Shown: piece by piece, positions 16,238-24,316 of the stretch
Layout of the letters: each line of letters starts with the position of its first letter
Numbering within the stretch: position 1 is the first letter of the stretch
DNA from: Sphingomonas hankookensis
Lineage (GTDB): Bacteria > Pseudomonadota > Alphaproteobacteria > Sphingomonadales > Sphingomonadaceae
Assembly (NCBI RefSeq): GCF_028551275.1
Contig: NZ_CP117025.1
Location: 739,501 to 803,500 of the forward strand
Direction: 5' to 3'
DNA length: 64,000 nt
Notes under the pieces: model-generated
Database searches by the model: none
Seen by the model: only the letters and a program-made list of their open reading frames with translations
Told to the model about the DNA's origin: nothing
Position numbers and translations under genes: made by a program

Positions 16238-16890
16238 GCGCGGTCGGGCGGGCACGCAGCGTCATCGGGTGTCGGTTCCGCCGGCAGGGGCGGACGCCGG
16301 ACGACGGATTCGACTGTGTCGGGCTGGTCGGCTGGGCGCACTGCGTCGCGGTGCCGGACGATTGTCCGCCGCGCTGTAGCGATGTGGCGCGGGTGGTGGC
16401 CGGGCTGGGGCAGGGGTTCCGGCAGGTCGAGCAGGCGGTGGCGGGCGATGTGCTGCTGATCGAAAGCGGGCCGGGGCAGCTGCATCTGGCGATCGCGAGT
16501 GGCGACGGCGTGATCCACGCCGATGCGGTGGCGCGGGCGGTGGTCGAACGGCCGGGGCCGCCGCCGTGGCCGGTCCTGAGCATCTGGCGCAAACGGGAGG
16601 ACGAACATGGCGACGATGGTGCTGACGACGCTGGGCGGCGCAGTGGCGGGGCCGGTCGGGGCGGCGCTGGGGCGTGTGGCGGGCGGGGCGGTGGACGGCG
16701 CGATCTTCGGCGGACAGGCGCGGCAGGGGCCGAGGCTGCGCGAATTGCAGGTGCAGCTGTCGAGCAATGGCGCGCAGATCCCCAAGCTGTTCGGCACGAT
16801 GCGGGTGGCGGGGACGGTGATCTGGGCGACCGACCTGCGCGAGGCGGCGTCGACCAGCGGCAAGGGCGCGGGGCGGACGATGCAGTTTAG
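16234..16890 (+). CDS. NlpC/P60 peptidase with run-on C-terminus, GTA g14-like
   Basis: 218 aa as read. The catalytic Cys is in DDGFDCVGLVGW and the His in QLHLAIASGDGVIHAD, giving an NlpC/P60 cell-wall peptidase of about 125 aa (ending near VLSIWRKRED). After that there is no stop for a further 284 bases, so the frame runs over the start of the next gene in another frame and adds about 90 Gly/Arg/Ala-rich residues. The tail looks like out-of-frame translation of the megatron gene, so the true stop was probably lost. The enzyme opens peptidoglycan during DNA injection. Confidence 0.82.
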   Translation: MSAVGRARSVIGCRFRRQGRTPDDGFDCVGLVGWAHCVAVPDDCPPRCSDVARVVAGLGQGFRQVEQAVAGDVLLIESGPGQLHLAIASGDGVIHADAVARAVVERPGPPPWPVLSIWRKREDEHGDDGADDAGRRSGGAGRGGAGACGGRGGGRRDLRRTGAAGAEAARIAGAAVEQWRADPQAVRHDAGGGDGDLGDRPARGGVDQRQGRGADDAV

Positions 16891-18733
16891 CTATAGCGCT
16901 TCGTTCGCGGTCGCGCTGTCGGGGCGGCCGATCCGGGGCATTCGCCGCATCTGGGCCGAGGGGAAGTTGCTGCGCGGGGCGGCAGGCGACTGGAAGACGC
17001 GCACCGGCGGCTTTCGCTGGTATCCGGGCGACGAGGCGCAGATGCCCGATCCGCTGATCGCGAGCCGGGTCGGGATCGCCGACGCGCCGGCCTATCGCGG
17101 CATCGCCTATGCGGTGTTCGAGGATCTGGCGCTCGCCGATTTCGGCAACCGCATCCCGTCGCTGACCTTCGAGGTGGAGGCGGATGCCGGGCCGGTGGCG
17201 GTCGGGACGATCGTCGAGGCGCTGGGCGGGGGCGCGATCCGTGCCGAGGATGCGGGTCCGCTGTTCGCCGGCTATGCGGCCAGTGGCGCGCAGGTGCGTG
17301 ACGCGATCGAGGCGATCGTCGAGCCGCTGGGCGGGTGGTATGCCGCCGCGGACGACGGCACGGCGCTGCGGATCGGGGCGGGGCCGGCGCGGGCATTGCG
17401 CGATGCGCCGCTGCCGACCGATGCGCCGACGTGGCGTCGTCCGCCGATTGCGCCGGCCGATATCGTCATCGCCTATCACGATATCGCACGCGATTATCAG
17501 GCGGGGGTGCAGCAGATTTTGCGCCTTGGCGGCACGGCACGGGTGGTCCGGATCGAACTGCCCGCCGCGCTGGATGCGGCGACGGCGGCGCGGATCGCCG
17601 GCGATGTGGCGGCGCGGGAGACGGCACTGGGCGATGTCCGGACGGTCGCGCTCGACTGGCGGTCGATCGATGTGGCGCCGGGCGAGCGGGTGACGCTGTC
17701 GGACGTACCGGGCCTGTGGCGGGTGCGGCGGACGCGGATCGAGGCGATGCGGATCACGCTGGAACTGGTGCGGATCGCGGGTGCCGGCCATGCCGCGCGG
17801 CCGGCGACCGGGGTGCCGCAGCTGGCGGCGGACGTGCCGGCGGGACGGACCGTGATCCGGCTGGTCGAACTGCCCGGCGAAGATGCGGGGGCTGTCCCGG
17901 TAGTCCATGCCGTCGCCGCCGGCACAACGGCGGGCTGGCGGCAGGCGATGCTGTCGATCGGCGGCGATGCGACCGGCTGGCGCGAGATCGGCAGTACTGC
18001 CGCCGGCGGGGTGATCGGGTCGGTGACGGTGCCACCGGCGGCGGCGACATCGCTGGTCGAGGATCGGGCCTCGGCGATCGAGGTCACGTTGCTGCACGAT
18101 GCGATGACGCTGGAGAGTATCGATGCGGCGGCGATGGATCGTGGCGGCAATGCCGCGCTGGTCGGTGAGGAGATCGTGCAATTCGGGTCGGCGGTACGGA
18201 CCGGTCCCTGCCGCTGGCGGCTGTTGCGCCTGTGGCGGGGCGTGCGGGGCACCGCATCGGCGATGGCGACCCATCGCCCGGGCGAAGGCTTCGTGCTGCT
18301 CGATCCTGCCACGCTGCGTCCGGTCGATGGCGCGATGACCGGCGTTCCGATCGCAATGATGGCGGCCGGCATTGTGGACGGCGACGTGGCGAACGCGACG
18401 ATGGTTCCGACCGGGCGATGGCTGGTGCCGCCGGCCCCGGTTCACCTGTCGATCATGGCCAGTCGCGACGGCCCGCTTCTGCGCTGGAGCCGCCGGGCGC
18501 GACAGTTCGCCCCGTGGCGCGACGGGGTCGACCAGCCGCTGGTCGAGGAGCGCGAGGCGTATCTGTTGACCGTGACCGATGCCGCCGGAACCGCCCGGTC
18601 GATCGAACTGACGGAGACGCAATGGCGTCCGGTCGACATCGTCGGCCGGGTGACGATCGAGCTGCGCCAGATCGGCACGAACGGCCTGTCGCCGCCGGCC
18701 ACCCTGTCCTATTCCCCGGAGATGTCGCGATGA
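16607..18733 (+). CDS. Megatron-like baseplate/tail tip protein, GTA g15-like
   Basis: 708 aa with the ribosome site GGGAGGACGA before ATG 16607. It begins MATMVLTTLGGAVAGPVGAA and has QVQLSSNGAQIPKLFGTMRVAG and GRTMQFSYSASFAVALSGRP, which belong to the phage tail protein family of GTA g15. The Rhodobacter g15 is about 1300 aa and carries an N-terminal TIM-barrel glycosidase; that part is absent here, and a similar-looking domain is fused to the g12 protein instead. It makes the central spike. Confidence 0.85.
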   Translation: MATMVLTTLGGAVAGPVGAALGRVAGGAVDGAIFGGQARQGPRLRELQVQLSSNGAQIPKLFGTMRVAGTVIWATDLREAASTSGKGAGRTMQFSYSASFAVALSGRPIRGIRRIWAEGKLLRGAAGDWKTRTGGFRWYPGDEAQMPDPLIASRVGIADAPAYRGIAYAVFEDLALADFGNRIPSLTFEVEADAGPVAVGTIVEALGGGAIRAEDAGPLFAGYAASGAQVRDAIEAIVEPLGGWYAAADDGTALRIGAGPARALRDAPLPTDAPTWRRPPIAPADIVIAYHDIARDYQAGVQQILRLGGTARVVRIELPAALDAATAARIAGDVAARETALGDVRTVALDWRSIDVAPGERVTLSDVPGLWRVRRTRIEAMRITLELVRIAGAGHAARPATGVPQLAADVPAGRTVIRLVELPGEDAGAVPVVHAVAAGTTAGWRQAMLSIGGDATGWREIGSTAAGGVIGSVTVPPAAATSLVEDRASAIEVTLLHDAMTLESIDAAAMDRGGNAALVGEEIVQFGSAVRTGPCRWRLLRLWRGVRGTASAMATHRPGEGFVLLDPATLRPVDGAMTGVPIAMMAAGIVDGDVANATMVPTGRWLVPPAPVHLSIMASRDGPLLRWSRRARQFAPWRDGVDQPLVEEREAYLLTVTDAAGTARSIELTETQWRPVDIVGRVTIELRQIGTNGLSPPATLSYSPEMSR

Positions 18734-19230
18734 ACGAGCTGACCCATCGTCTTGGCCTGCCGCTGCTTCACGTTGCGCAGGCGCACAAGGAAATGGCGCA
18801 TAACGAGGCGCTTATGCTGGTCGACCTGCTGTTGCACGGATGCGTCGCCGGGGTGGCGCAGGACGCGCCGCCGGTGGCCGCGGCGCCCGGCCAATGCTGG
18901 ATCACGGGCGCTGCGCCGAGCGGCGAGTGGGCCGGGCAGGCGGGACGGATCGCCGGCATGACCGAAGGCGGCTGGCGCTTCGTGTCGCCGCGCGAGGGTA
19001 TGCGATTCTGGTGGACCGGTGGCGAAACGACCGTGGAGTTCCGCGGGGGTGCGTGGCGGCTCGGCGAAGTGTCCGCCCGCCGGATCGTGATCGCCGGAAA
19101 CCCGGTCGTGGGAGCGCAGCAACCGGCGATCGCGGCCCCGCAGGGCGGTACGGCCCGCGACGAAGAGGCACGGACGGCGGTAACGGCGATCCTGGCGGCG
19201 CTGCGTGCGCACGGGCTGATCGCGGGCTGA
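18730..19230 (+). CDS. DUF2793 domain protein, last gene of the GTA cluster
   Basis: 166 aa: THRLGLPLLHVAQAHKEMAH and NEALMLVDLL, then GQCWITGAAPSGEWAGQAG and GGWRFVSPREGMRFWWTGG are the DUF2793 signature. DUF2793 proteins are found at the ends of prophage and GTA tail gene sets, probably as tail fibre parts that touch the host surface. It overlaps the megatron stop by ATGA, so it is in the same transcript; no terminator is seen after it. Confidence 0.85.
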   Translation: MNELTHRLGLPLLHVAQAHKEMAHNEALMLVDLLLHGCVAGVAQDAPPVAAAPGQCWITGAAPSGEWAGQAGRIAGMTEGGWRFVSPREGMRFWWTGGETTVEFRGGAWRLGEVSARRIVIAGNPVVGAQQPAIAAPQGGTARDEEARTAVTAILAALRAHGLIAG

Positions 19231-19338
19231 AAAGCGTGTCTTTCCTGCAACAGCGCAGAATTTGTGCGCTTGCGTGGAAACTATCGCTTCGGTACTTGGT
19301 TTGCGCTGTCCGTAGGACAACTGTGAAAGGGGACTAGA

Positions 19339-20457
19339 ATGCGGAAGCTTGCCGTCACTTTGGCGCTCGCGACCACTGCGCTCGCAACTCCCGCCCTCGC
19401 CCGCGACAACGCGTGGTATGTGGGTGTGGAAGGCGGCGCGATGATCGTCGAAGACATCGACTATGATCTGACCACGCCGGCCGGTGGCGTCACCACCGTC
19501 GACAGCAACTATGGCTACGACGTCGGTGGCACCGTCGGTTACGACTTCGGCGCGCTGCGCGTTGAAGCCGAAGTTGCGTACAAGAGCGCAACCGTCGACG
19601 AACTGCGCACGACCGGTTCGATCGCGACCGGCCCGACCACGGCGGTCGGTGCAGGCACCTACAGCGGCGGTGGCCGTACCTCGGCGCTGTCGTTCATGGC
19701 GAATGCCCTGCTCGACTTCGGTGACGACGACGCGATCAGCGGCTTCGTCGGCGGTGGTGCCGGTGTCGCTCGCGTGAAGGCGCACGACTATCGCGTCGTG
19801 AACAACTTCGCTGCGCTCGACGATTCGGACACCGTGTTCGCATGGCAGGCTCTGGCGGGCATCCGCGCGCCGCTGAGCGAAAATGTCGACGTGTCGCTGA
19901 AGTATCGCTTCTTCAACGCCGATGACGTCCGCCTCGTGAACGTCCGTGGCGTCGGCTATGACGGTCGTTTCCGGTCGCACAGCCTGCTGGGTGGCCTGAC
20001 CTTCAACTTCGGCGCGCCGACCCCGCCGCCGCCGCCGCCGCCGCCGGTCGAAACGCCGCCGCCGCCGCCGCCGCCGGTCGAAACGCCGCCGCCGCCGCCG
20101 GTCGTCTGCACGCCGGGACCGTACATCGTGTTCTTCGAATGGGATAAGTCGGACATCACGCCGGAAGCGGCTGGCATCCTCGACAACGCCATCTCGAACT
20201 ACCAGTCGTGCGGCAACGCGCAGGTCATGCTGGCCGGCCACGCCGACCGCTCGGGTTCGGCTTCGTACAACGTCGGTCTGTCGCAGCGTCGTGCTGACTC
20301 GGTCCGTGCGTACATGGAAGGCCGTGGCATCTCGGGTGGCGTGATCTCGACCGAAGCGTTCGGTGAAGGCCGTCCGCGCGTCGAAACCGCCGACGGTGTG
20401 CGCGAACTGCAGAACCGTCGCGTGGAAATCACCTACGGTCCGGGCGCGGGCATGTAA
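19339..20457 (+). CDS. OmpA-family outer membrane protein
   Basis: 372 aa. A signal peptide (MRKLAVTLALATTALATPALA) precedes an 8-strand beta-barrel of about 200 aa. A proline hinge follows, made of three repeats of P-rich tract plus VETP (residues about 228-258). The C-terminal OmpA domain with IVFFEWDKSDIT and LAGHADRSGSASYNVGLSQR binds peptidoglycan. It anchors the outer membrane to the wall and is usually very abundant. Codon use is biased and the base composition is calmer than in the GTA genes. The 108-base leader has the ribosome site AAAGGGGA, and a strong terminator follows. Confidence 0.92.
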   Translation: MRKLAVTLALATTALATPALARDNAWYVGVEGGAMIVEDIDYDLTTPAGGVTTVDSNYGYDVGGTVGYDFGALRVEAEVAYKSATVDELRTTGSIATGPTTAVGAGTYSGGGRTSALSFMANALLDFGDDDAISGFVGGGAGVARVKAHDYRVVNNFAALDDSDTVFAWQALAGIRAPLSENVDVSLKYRFFNADDVRLVNVRGVGYDGRFRSHSLLGGLTFNFGAPTPPPPPPPPVETPPPPPPPVETPPPPPVVCTPGPYIVFFEWDKSDITPEAAGILDNAISNYQSCGNAQVMLAGHADRSGSASYNVGLSQRRADSVRAYMEGRGISGGVISTEAFGEGRPRVETADGVRELQNRRVEITYGPGAGM

Positions 20458-20485
20458 TTCCACTTCTTCGGAAGTCGAATTTCGG

Positions 20486-20515
20486 AAGGGAGGTCGGGCA
20501 ACCGGCCTCCCTTTT
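20486..20515 (+). terminator. Rho-independent terminator of the ompA-like gene
   Basis: A 12-bp stem AAGGGAGGTCGG / CCGGCCTCCCTT (one G-T pair) with the loop GCAA, followed by TTCGTTT. It starts 29 bases after the stop codon. Confidence 0.85.
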
Positions 20516-20750
20516 CGTTTGTCCGGGTGTCCGGGTTGTCGATGCAGCGAGGTGGTTGCTGTTGTCGGGCCGGGTGTTGGCGGGAGTGCGCCCGGCTCGG
20601 GAGATAGCGGCTCCGTGCCGTGCATTCCGATCGCCAACGTAAGGATCGTGTAGGCCCCGGTCCGTCGCCCCCACCAGATGGTCAACGACCGAACGGATCT
20701 CGGGCAGCATCACCGCCTGTTCGTCGATCGGGTTGGGAGTGCCGATCCCA

Positions 20751-20997
20751 TCGGAGTGCGCATTCAGCGCAAGCGCCGTCGTGATCTTGCGTATGGGCGC
20801 CTATATCGTCGGTGTGGTCCGTGCGCCGCTGACCGCGGTCCTCATCCTGTCCGAGACGACGGCGAGCCGCGGCCTGATGCTGTCGATGTTCGCGGCCGCC
20901 TTCCTTGGGCGTTTCGCCAGCCGCCGGGTGTCGCGAGACGCTGTATCGCGGGCTGGTGCAGGCCTTTGCCATGCCGCCGGTGGCGAAACCCGGCTGA
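20751..20997 (+). pseudogene. Remnant of a ClC chloride channel gene (C-terminal end)
   Basis: The frame read through 20770-20930 gives MGAYIVGVVRAPLTAVLILSE and TTASRGLMLSMFAAAFLGRF, which is the last membrane part of ClC channels (MAAYxAGVVQAPLTA type). At about 20930 the frame must shift by one to go on as RETLYRGLVQAFAMPPVAKPG-stop. Nothing upstream back to the ompA terminator reads as the rest of a channel, so this is a truncated, frameshifted remnant. The rest of 20516-20750 shows no gene. Confidence 0.6.
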
Positions 20998-21061
20998 TCG
21001 CAACCCCTTCCCCCGATCCGACGAAGGTCGTCAGCGCGGCTGATATGGGTTAGGCGGGGGT

Positions 21062-22969
21062 ATGTCTGCCAGTCATATCAATCCGCGCGTCTTCTGGGGC
21101 GCGTCCGCCATCATTGCCGCCCTGCTGATCACGACGCTGGCCATGCCCGGCAGCGCCGATCAGGCGTTCAAGGCGGCGCAGGCCTGGGCGATCGATACCT
21201 TTGGCTGGTTCTACATCGCGTCGGTCGCGGTGTTTCTGGTGGTGGTGCTGTCGCTGGGCTTCGGACCGGCGGGCAGGCTGAAACTCGGTCCCGACGATTC
21301 CGAACCGGACTTTCCCTATGTATCGTGGCTGGCGATGCTGTTCGCAGCCGGCATGGGCATCGGGCTGATGTACTTTGCGGTCGCCGAGCCGATCCAGCAT
21401 TATATCTCGCCGCCCGAAGCGGAAAGCGGTACGATCACCGCCGCGCGCGAGGCGATGGCGATCACCTTCCACCATTATGGGGTCCATGCCTGGGCCATCT
21501 ATGCGCTGGTCGGCCTCAGCCTTGCCTATTTCACCTATCGCAAGGATCTGCCGCTGACATTGCGGTCCGGCCTGTCGCCGCTGCTGGGCAAGCGCATCAA
21601 CGGTCCGCTGGGCGATGCGATCGATATTTTCGCGGTGTGCGGCACGGTGTTCGGGGTTTCGACCTCGCTGGGGTTCGGCGTGTCGCAGATGACCGCCGGG
21701 CTGGCCTATGAATATGCCGTGCCCGACAGCACCGTTACCAAGATCGCGGTCATCGTCATCGTGATGGGGGCGGCGACGCTGTCGGTGCTGAGCGGGGCGG
21801 ATCGCGGGATACGCCGATTGTCCGAGCTTAATCTGGCGATGGCCGTCCTGCTGATGTTGTTCGTGCTGGCGCTGGGTCCGACGCTGTTCCTGCTGCGTGC
21901 GCTGGTGCAGAATTTCGGGCTGTATCTCGACCATTTCGTCCTGCGGACCTTCACGCTCTATGCCTATGAACCGCGGGCGTGGATGGCGGACTGGACGCTG
22001 TTCTACTGGGCGTGGTGGATCGCATGGTCGCCGTTCGTCGGCATGTTCATCGCGCGCATCTCGCGCGGGCGGACGATCCGCGAATTCGTGATCGGCGTGC
22101 TGTTCGTGCCGACCGCCTTCACCTTCCTGTGGATGACGGTGTTCGGCAACACCGCGATCTCGCTCGATCTCGGGACGGCCGCCGGCGGGATCGCCCAGGC
22201 GGTGCAGGCCGATCTGTCGACGGCGCTGTTCAAGTTCCTCGAATATCTCCCCGGCGCCAGCGTCACCGCGACCCTCGCCATCGCATTGGTCGGCATCTTC
22301 TTCGTCACCTCGGCCGATTCGGGTGCGCTGGTGATCGATACGCTGGCATCGGGCGGGCGGGAGGATACGCCGCGCTGGCAGCGCATCTATTGGTGCGTCC
22401 TGCTGGGCGTCACGGCAGCGTTGCTGTTGGTGATGGGCGGGCTGGGCGCGTTGCAGGCCGCGACGCTGCTTGCCGCGCTGCCCTTCTGCTTCATCATGCT
22501 GCTGCTGGCGGTCGGGTTGGTGCGACAGACCAATGCCGACCTCGCCGGCGTGGCGCTGCCCGACGAAGCGCCGATGGCCGAACGGCTCAAGCGCCTGCTG
22601 GTCCCGGCGCGGCGCGGCGAGATAGTGCGGCAGCTGGCCGGGAACGGCGACGCCGCGCTGCGATCGGTTCACGAGGCCTTGCAGAAGGAGGGGTGGGCCG
22701 ATTCCACTATCGAGGTGCAGGACGATCAGCGCACGCTGATCCTCGGCGCGCAGAGCGAGCGCGCCTTCACCTATCGGCTGACGCCCCGCTCCCGGCCGCT
22801 CGCCGCCTATACCGCGCTGGAGGCGTCGGAGGAGCGGCGCAGCAAGGCGTGGTTCCTGGCGGCGGAGACGAACGGAAATGCGCGGTATCGCGACCTCACC
22901 GGCTTCACCGCCGAGCAGATCGCCGCCGATGTGCTGACTCAGCTGGAGCGATGGCGATTGGGCGCGTGA
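21062..22969 (+). CDS. BCCT family betaine/choline/carnitine transporter 1
   Basis: 635 aa, about 12 membrane helices. It has the BCCT signature: FPYVSWLAMLFAAGMGIGLM, FAVAEPIQHYISPP, FGVSTSLGFGVSQMTAGL and the substrate-site stretch DWTLFYWAWWIAWSPFVG. A cytoplasmic C-terminal tail of about 110 aa follows the last helix. BCCT carriers take up betaine-type osmolytes with Na+ or H+, or exchange them. A close paralogue is at 55645-57573. No obvious partner gene; upstream is a ClC remnant and downstream the tRNA-Ser. Confidence 0.93.
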   Translation: MSASHINPRVFWGASAIIAALLITTLAMPGSADQAFKAAQAWAIDTFGWFYIASVAVFLVVVLSLGFGPAGRLKLGPDDSEPDFPYVSWLAMLFAAGMGIGLMYFAVAEPIQHYISPPEAESGTITAAREAMAITFHHYGVHAWAIYALVGLSLAYFTYRKDLPLTLRSGLSPLLGKRINGPLGDAIDIFAVCGTVFGVSTSLGFGVSQMTAGLAYEYAVPDSTVTKIAVIVIVMGAATLSVLSGADRGIRRLSELNLAMAVLLMLFVLALGPTLFLLRALVQNFGLYLDHFVLRTFTLYAYEPRAWMADWTLFYWAWWIAWSPFVGMFIARISRGRTIREFVIGVLFVPTAFTFLWMTVFGNTAISLDLGTAAGGIAQAVQADLSTALFKFLEYLPGASVTATLAIALVGIFFVTSADSGALVIDTLASGGREDTPRWQRIYWCVLLGVTAALLLVMGGLGALQAATLLAALPFCFIMLLLAVGLVRQTNADLAGVALPDEAPMAERLKRLLVPARRGEIVRQLAGNGDAALRSVHEALQKEGWADSTIEVQDDQRTLILGAQSERAFTYRLTPRSRPLAAYTALEASEERRSKAWFLAAETNGNARYRDLTGFTAEQIAADVLTQLERWRLGA

Positions 22970-23069
22970 ACTATGGGCGCGCGCATCGGTCGATCAATTG
23001 TCGAAAGTGGGCGGCAAAGTGGGCATCGCGCCCGAAACCGCCAGATTATCCAATGATGTCAAAAGATAA

Positions 23070-23162
23070 TGGCGGAGACGGAGGGATTCGAACCCTCGGT
23101 AGGAGTAATCCCCCTACGGCGGTTTAGCAAACCGCTGGTTTCAGCCACTCACCCACGTCTCC
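23070..23162 (-). tRNA. tRNA-Ser(GCU)
   Basis: On the minus strand GGAGACG (5' end at 23162) pairs with CGTCTCC at the 3' end, followed by discriminator G and an encoded CCA (23070-23072). The anticodon stem GCGGTTT GCT AAACCGC puts GCT in the loop. A long variable arm (GTAGGGGGATTACTCCTAC) and the T-arm GAGGGTTCGAATCCCTC mark it as a serine tRNA reading AGC/AGU. Total 93 bases. Confidence 0.96.
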
Positions 23163-23327
23163 CAAGCGCGCAGTACGGCTTGGAGAGGGGGCCTATAACG
23201 GGGAATGGGCGGGGATCAACACCCTACGTTGATCGTAATTCGACGCCGACCGGCCGCGCGTTCATTGCAGGGACAGCTGCTTGGCGCCTATCGTGTGCGC
23301 GATGGGCAGGTTTGCGGGGAACAGGTG

Positions 23328-24053
23328 ATGAAACGGTTGATCGGATGGATGGCGCCGCTGCTGGTGCTGGCGGTGCCGGCCCAGGCGCAGGTGCGGACCG
23401 TCGATCCCAATGACGCGATCGATGGCGATCTGGCCCCGCAGCAGGCGCCGGCGCCCACTCCGCGATCGACCGTGCCGCCGGCCTATCAGTCCGAGCCGGT
23501 CCCGCCGGTGCAGCAAACGCCGCCGCCGGTGCAGCAGTCGCCGAGCACGACCGCGACATCGGCGGCCAACGACACGTTCGAACGCGAGGACCTGATCGGT
23601 GCCGCCGAGGGCGTGTTCGGGCGCGGGGCCGAGGGGCTGGCGGGCATCATCGAAAACATCCTGAAGGACCAGGGCAAGCCCAATGCCTATATCGCTGGGC
23701 GCGAGGCGGCGGGTGCGTTCGTCGTCGGGCTGCGCTATGGCTCGGGGGTGATGAACCACAAGGTCGAGGGGCAACGGCCGGTCTATTGGACTGGGCCGTC
23801 GGTCGGTTTCGACGTGGGCGGCGATGCGACCAAGGTCTTCGTTCTGGTCTACAACCTGTATGACTCGCAGGAGCTGTACAAGCGCTTCCCGGCGGCCGAG
23901 GGGCGGGCCTATTTCGTCGGTGGTTTTTCGGCGAGCTATCTGCGGCGGGGCGATGTGGTGCTGATCCCGGTTCGCCTGGGTGTCGGTTGGCGGCTGGGCG
24001 CCAATGTCGGCTATATGCGGTTCAGTGAAAAGCAGAGGTGGCTGCCGTTTTAA
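23328..24053 (+). CDS. EipA family (DUF1134) periplasmic protein
   Basis: 241 aa from ATG 23328. A signal peptide (MKRLIGWMAPLLVLAVPAQAQ, cut after AQA) precedes a proline/glutamine-rich linker of about 70 aa and then the DUF1134 domain: GAAEGVFGRGAEGLAGIIE, GLRYGSGVMNHKVEGQRPVY and WTGPSVGFDVGGDATKVFVL. In Brucella the DUF1134 protein EipA is a small periplasmic beta-barrel needed for envelope integrity. The reading could begin at 23205, but the signal peptide settles the start. Confidence 0.9.
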   Translation: MKRLIGWMAPLLVLAVPAQAQVRTVDPNDAIDGDLAPQQAPAPTPRSTVPPAYQSEPVPPVQQTPPPVQQSPSTTATSAANDTFEREDLIGAAEGVFGRGAEGLAGIIENILKDQGKPNAYIAGREAAGAFVVGLRYGSGVMNHKVEGQRPVYWTGPSVGFDVGGDATKVFVLVYNLYDSQELYKRFPAAEGRAYFVGGFSASYLRRGDVVLIPVRLGVGWRLGANVGYMRFSEKQRWLPF

Positions 24054-24088
24054 GGCGAAGCGGGGCCGGCTCCTGCCGACTCCCGCAA

Positions 24089-24234
24089 GCCCGGCCGGCG
24101 GCTGCAAGCCGACCGACGACGCGGGCTTTGCCCGCGGCGCTGGCGCAGGGCGGCCCGCTCCTGCGGGACACGCCCCAGCCCGGCCGGCGGCTGCAAGCCG
24201 ATCGACGCCGCGGGCTTTGCCCGCGGCGCTGGCG
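24089..24234. repeat. Two direct copies of a 57-base repeat
   Basis: Copies at 24089-24145 and 24178-24234 are nearly identical and contain two palindromes, GCCCGGCCGGC and GCGGGCTTTGCCCGC. A shorter related piece is in the 32-base spacer (GGCCCGCTCCTGCGGGA-like). Between EipA and the convergent dihydroorotase gene; the hairpins could end both transcripts. Confidence 0.75.
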
Positions 24235-24253
24235 TGATCGGTTCGCGATAGAA

Positions 24254-24290
24254 GGAAGAAGCGGGACCCCGGGTCAAGCCCGGGGTAACG
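24254..24290. repeat. REP-like palindromic element, family A, third copy
   Basis: Core ACCCCGGGTCAAGCCCGGGGT after AAGAAGCGGG, matching 3134 and 6272. It lies between two convergent genes and may act as a two-way terminator. Confidence 0.75.
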
Positions 24291-24316
24291 ATGGTGGTGT
24301 ATCGTCCTGATCCCCT

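Noticed and set aside
16262..18622. A 786-codon minus-strand frame opposite the megatron-like gene
   Set aside because: Same low-complexity Arg/Pro/His composition and no ribosome site; the plus-strand gene has clear family motifs.
4244..19230. An ordinary inducible prophage
   Set aside because: No integrase, repressor, replication or lysis genes; gene order and protein sizes match GTAs.
20020..20105. A microsatellite or mobile repeat in the ompA-like gene
   Set aside because: The CCG repeats encode the proline hinge between barrel and OmpA domain, in frame and usual for this family.
21050..22672. A 540-codon minus-strand frame opposite BCCT 1
   Set aside because: Composition is that of antisense to a membrane protein (Gln/His/Arg-rich); BCCT 1 is certain. 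The same applies to 57963-59258 opposite mrpA.
23070..23162. tRNA-Ser as an integration site of an island
   Set aside because: No repeated tRNA 3' end and no integrase are visible on either side; neighbours look like core genes.
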